From contig OV277867.1 of assembly GCA_922989275.2 (NCBI GenBank), forward strand, positions 41,840,070 to 41,904,069: 64,000 bases of DNA, read 5' to 3'. The notes below the pieces were generated by a model, which was not told where the DNA came from, did no database searches, and was given only the letters and a program-made list of their open reading frames with translations. Source of the DNA: Gari tellinella (lineage: Eukaryota; Mollusca; Bivalvia; Cardiida; Psammobiidae). Shown here piece by piece: positions 61,353-64,000 of the stretch. Made by a program: the position numbers and the translations under genes. The stretch's first letter is position 1. Every line of letters starts with the position of its first letter.

Positions 61353-61505
61353 CAGACCTATATTGTGAAATAATGCATTGTCATTTATTTATTCAATGCC
61401 AGCTTTATAAGGAATAGACATTTTCACTATTGAAATTCAGCCTTTCATACTAAACAATATGTATTATTCAATAATATGACACATACTGAAACACTACATG
61501 CTACC

Positions 61506-61699
61506 CAGAGCTCCAGATAAGGGGAGTATTTAAAAAAACTAAAAGCTTTATATCTGCTTTAAACCCTATGATGCGACTACTCATTAGAATTGTCTTTTCG
61601 AAACAATTCTAATGAGTTGATGCACCATAGAGTTTGGTGCTGGTATAAAGTGAAAAGTGTTGGATTTGGTCAGTTAATTCCCTCTTATGTGGTGCCCTG
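61506..61699. mobile_element. Family G MITE
   Basis: CAGAGCTCCAGATAAGGGG to CCTCTTATGTGGTGCCCTG. Hairpin TACTCATTAGAATTGTCTTT..AACAATTCTAATGAG, in inverse orientation to the other two copies. Confidence 0.86.
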
Positions 61700-61704
61700 T
61701 ATGC

Positions 61705-61910
61705 TATCCCTTCCTTGCATTGGCCAAAGTACACCACCGTTTAAAAACAAATTTTGATCTAGAGCAAACGCAGAGTAAACCGGCGTCTGGGCAGGACCCA
61801 AACATGTTGACATAGAAATAGATGATTTCGTTATTAATCTCATTTTGTTTTAAATAAAAGCACACGGCAATTTTAAGCAGACAATACGATGGCAATGCAG
61901 GCGTCATTCT
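61705..61910 (+). mobile_element. Family F MITE, degenerate
   Basis: CTATCCCTTCCTTGCATTGG, hairpin halves TTTTGATCTAGAGCAAACGC and GGCGTCTGGGCAGGACCC, AAAAGCACACGGCAATTTTA with AGCAGACAATACG. Confidence 0.6.
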
Positions 61911-61977
61911 ACGACACAAATTTATATTCACAGTATAATCAAACTACATTGACATATATCTAGTGCAAATACCCGTA

Positions 61978-62161
61978 TATAGTGGAGATGTTAAATTAAA
62001 CTAAGGGCAATCGCATTGAAGTAAACTGTAGAGAATGACGTATGTTTTGGTAATCTTTTTTGAATACGGTAGTACACAGTTTTGGGTCTGTTAAGACACC
62101 GGGTTATTTATACCCGTCTGCCCATGAAAATTGAGAAAGAATAATGTATTTTCCACTGTAC
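61978..62161 (+). mobile_element. Family A MITE, degenerate
   Basis: TATAGTGGAGATG at the left, TTAAGACACCGGGTTATTTA with ACCCGTCTG as hairpin remnant, and AATGTATTTTCCACTGTA at the right. Confidence 0.72.
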
Positions 62162-62215
62162 ACAGGCATATCGTATATCGATCTACAAATTGATACAAGT
62201 ATGGTATCGCTGATC

Positions 62216-62395
62216 CCTTAAGGTAGATGTTGAGCCATTAAAACTCTTCAAAAGGCTGTACCGCACGGACGGACGGACGGACGGACATATATACATACAT
62301 ATAAACAGACAGACAGACAGATAGACGAATGAACGAACAGATCGAAGGACGCACACAAAAACTACAGTTCCCTGGTTTTACAAGTAGGGGGCTAA
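62216..62395 (+). mobile_element. GGAC/CAGA tail of a tandem-core element
   Basis: AAGGCTGTACCGCACGGACG, five GGAC units (62263-62284), CAGACAGACAGACAG (62307-62321), then TACAGTTCCCTGGTTTTAC and GGGGGC. Only a short core remnant precedes it. Confidence 0.65.
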
Positions 62396-62479
62396 AACAT
62401 AGGAATATTCAGTTAGTTTAACTGATTTTAGAAAATATTTCAAATGGTTAACAAAATGCCATCAGTTATTGTGCAAAAT

Positions 62480-62684
62480 CATGTCTCACAGCGAGTTTTA
62501 CTTGTTTGTAATTTTCGAGAGTACCATACTCTCTTCTTCAGCGAATTGTCATGGAGATCGAATGTCAAGTCACCTCAGGACAAATGATTTGAACATGCCA
62601 CGAGACACCAAATAATTACTTGCTGAAGAAGATGGTACGATACTCTCGAAAACTACGAACATGTAATACTTGCTCTGAGGCATG
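62480..62684. mobile_element. Family S MITE, long TIRs
   Basis: CATGTCTCACAGCGAGTTTT, CTTGTTTGTAATTTTCGAGA and CTCTCTTCTTCAGCGA match, in reverse complement, TTGCTGAAGAAGATG, ACTCTCGAAAACTACGAACA and TGCTCTGAGGCATG: arms of about 65-70 bp. Single copy in the window. Confidence 0.8.
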
Positions 62685-63224
62685 ATCATCAAGCCAAAAG
62701 GGATTATCCAAAGATGGAAAAAACCTCTTGACGTCTATGAGAAAAAATGCCTCCGTGAATTGTTCGGACAACACATGTTGTAATCATGTTGCAGACGATA
62801 TTTACATAGCGTGTAGAAGAATGGATTGAACTTGACTCATATTTTGAAGCAGACAAGAAGTATTTGAAATGAGTATGAATGAAATGAGCGACCAACTATA
62901 CTACGTGTTAACTTTAAATATGGATAATTCGTTCGACTCGAGTCATAGAAAATAAATATAGAAGTACGGGGTAGATTGACTTGAATTATCGAGGACTGGA
63001 ACTGTAAATGGACTTCTTGACAGGGTAGCGTAACGGAATACTTTTATAGTAAACTTAATTTTACTAAGCCAAGAACACGAGCCGTATAATACCGGTAATA
63101 ATGTCATCATCTCCACGCTTGTTTCAAACTTGATAGTGTGATCGAATTCTCTACAGCAGATTATTTCCCGTCAAATCCTGTGATGATTTAATTATTTTAC
63201 TTGTAATGGATTACCACTACTACT
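62685..63224. other. No recognised gene
   Basis: Unique sequence without supported frame. Confidence 0.45.
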
Positions 63225-63377
63225 TCTACTACTACAATAATAATAATAATAATGATATAAAAATGTTTGATGATGATGACGTAATTATAATAAAAATTGT
63301 AAATAATTATAATAATTATAATAATAAAAACAATGTTTGGTGATGATGCTGATTGTGATGATGACGATTATAATGAA

Positions 63378-63410
<33 letters not shown>

Positions 63411-63480
63411 GATAATATATAATAATAATAGAAAACAATTAAACTGATAATGATAATACTACTAATGATGATGATTACAA
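63225..63480. repeat. ATA/ATG trinucleotide-rich region
   Basis: AATAATAATAATAATGATAT-type runs with GATGATGATG interruptions over about 250 bp. Confidence 0.93.
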
Positions 63481-63547
63481 TGACATCAGAATGATAACGG
63501 CAAGTACAGATATAGGAGAATATGCAAGAAATAGACGAAAACACGTG

Positions 63548-63798
63548 TACAGTGGAGAATCTGTTATTCTTTCCCGTTTAAACGCAAACGTACGCAAACG
63601 CAAAGCACTAAAACGCAGAAAAGAACAACTTTTTAAACAATTCTGATATTTCATATTTATCGTGGTGTCGAACAGTTTGGAGCCTGATCAGACGCCGGGT
63701 TACCCGGCGTCTGATCTGGCTCCAAACTGTTTACATTGCAAATAATAGTTTTAGCGTAAACGCGTTTATTGGGAAAGAATAACGTTTTCTCCACTGTA
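63548..63798 (+). mobile_element. Family A MITE with unlike ends
   Basis: Left end CTG-subtype (GAGAATCTGTTATTC), right end ACG-subtype (GAATAACGTTTTCTC), the reverse combination of the copy at 45608. Hairpin begins TCGAACAGTTTGGAGCC. Confidence 0.92.
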
Positions 63799-64000
63799 GC
63801 AGAGTAAACACTTTCAAATAACAGGGTAGATCTAGATTAACCGTCGCGGTTTTTTTATTAATATCTACGCTCTTTATCACCAAAGGGAGCTGTCAGAGTT
63901 TATCTATAAATCCTAGTCGAACACCTCTGATATAGATCTACACTGTATTTATGACAAAATGCAAAATAAAACGTGCAAAAGTGCATCTTGAATAGAGTGA
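63799..64000. other. No recognised gene
   Basis: Contains AGGGTAGATCTAGATTAACC, ATAGATCTACACTGTATTTA and TATGACAAAATGC, faint D/N-like words at the window edge. Confidence 0.4.

Overview
This 64 kb window reads as animal nuclear DNA, most likely from a mollusc and probably a bivalve. The case rests on AT-rich sequence with no dense or operon-like coding, and on several repeat types I know from lophotrochozoan genomes: tandem cores rich in AAGGTCAAGGTCAC or TTTGACCTACTGACCTA followed by GGAC/CAGA tetranucleotide runs and a terminal hairpin (pearl / Helentron-associated architecture). The species cannot be fixed from sequence alone. I found no confidently supported intact protein-coding gene, rRNA or tRNA. 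Almost every open reading frame over 60 codons is a chance frame through a repeat.

The window is a dense graveyard of short non-autonomous DNA transposons (MITEs). By rough addition of my intervals they cover around 40% of it. Letter names are mine. TA-flanked families (Tc1/mariner/pogo-like ends): A (TACAGTGGAGAA, ~250 bp), B (TACAGTGCTCCCTC, ~350 bp), E (TACAGTAAAACCTC, ~210 bp), K (..TTCGACTGTA). TTAA-flanked families (piggyBac-like ends): C (TTAACCCTTTACCCCATAG), D (TTAACTCATTGAGCCCTAG), F (TTAACCCTTTCACTGCCA), N and R. Families with CAGGGCT ends: G and M. Smaller ones: H, I, J, O, P and S. The only recognisable protein is the decayed C-terminal end of a Tc1-like transposase inside a 764-bp element with matching terminal inverted repeats (30984-31747).

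Layout: 0-2.3 kb is a family B element split by a 2-kb tandem-repeat element. 2.3-20 kb is a run of A-F elements. 20-25 kb holds B pairs, an element of the GCTCACC type and a possible promoter-like motif. 25-31 kb has nested and chimeric MITEs plus an exon-like stretch near 26.8-27.0 kb. 31-37 kb holds the Tc1 remnant, three tandem-core elements and a 1-kb inverted-repeat structure. 37-50 kb has A clusters (37.5-39.0 and 45.06-45.86 kb) and a CAGA-rich block. 50-64 kb has more B, D, E and F elements, a head-to-head B pair and an ATA/ATG-rich end.

The main observation is modular. The same long internal hairpins recur inside elements whose ends belong to different transposase classes. A hairpin opening CAAACAGT..CCTGATCAGA sits in A and B (TA ends) and in D, F, N and R (TTAA ends). 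A second, opening AGGTGAC..CTTAAAGCA..AGTAAARCAGAA, sits in E (TA), C (TTAA) and M (CAGGGCT). B and F also share about 100 bp next to the hairpin that carries paired GCAGACGAC motifs. Chimeric junctions inside hairpins, insertions into hairpin apices and hairpin-deleted copies suggest the hairpin is a recombining, possibly mobile or selected, module. Family names, superfamily assignments and identity judgements were made by eye.
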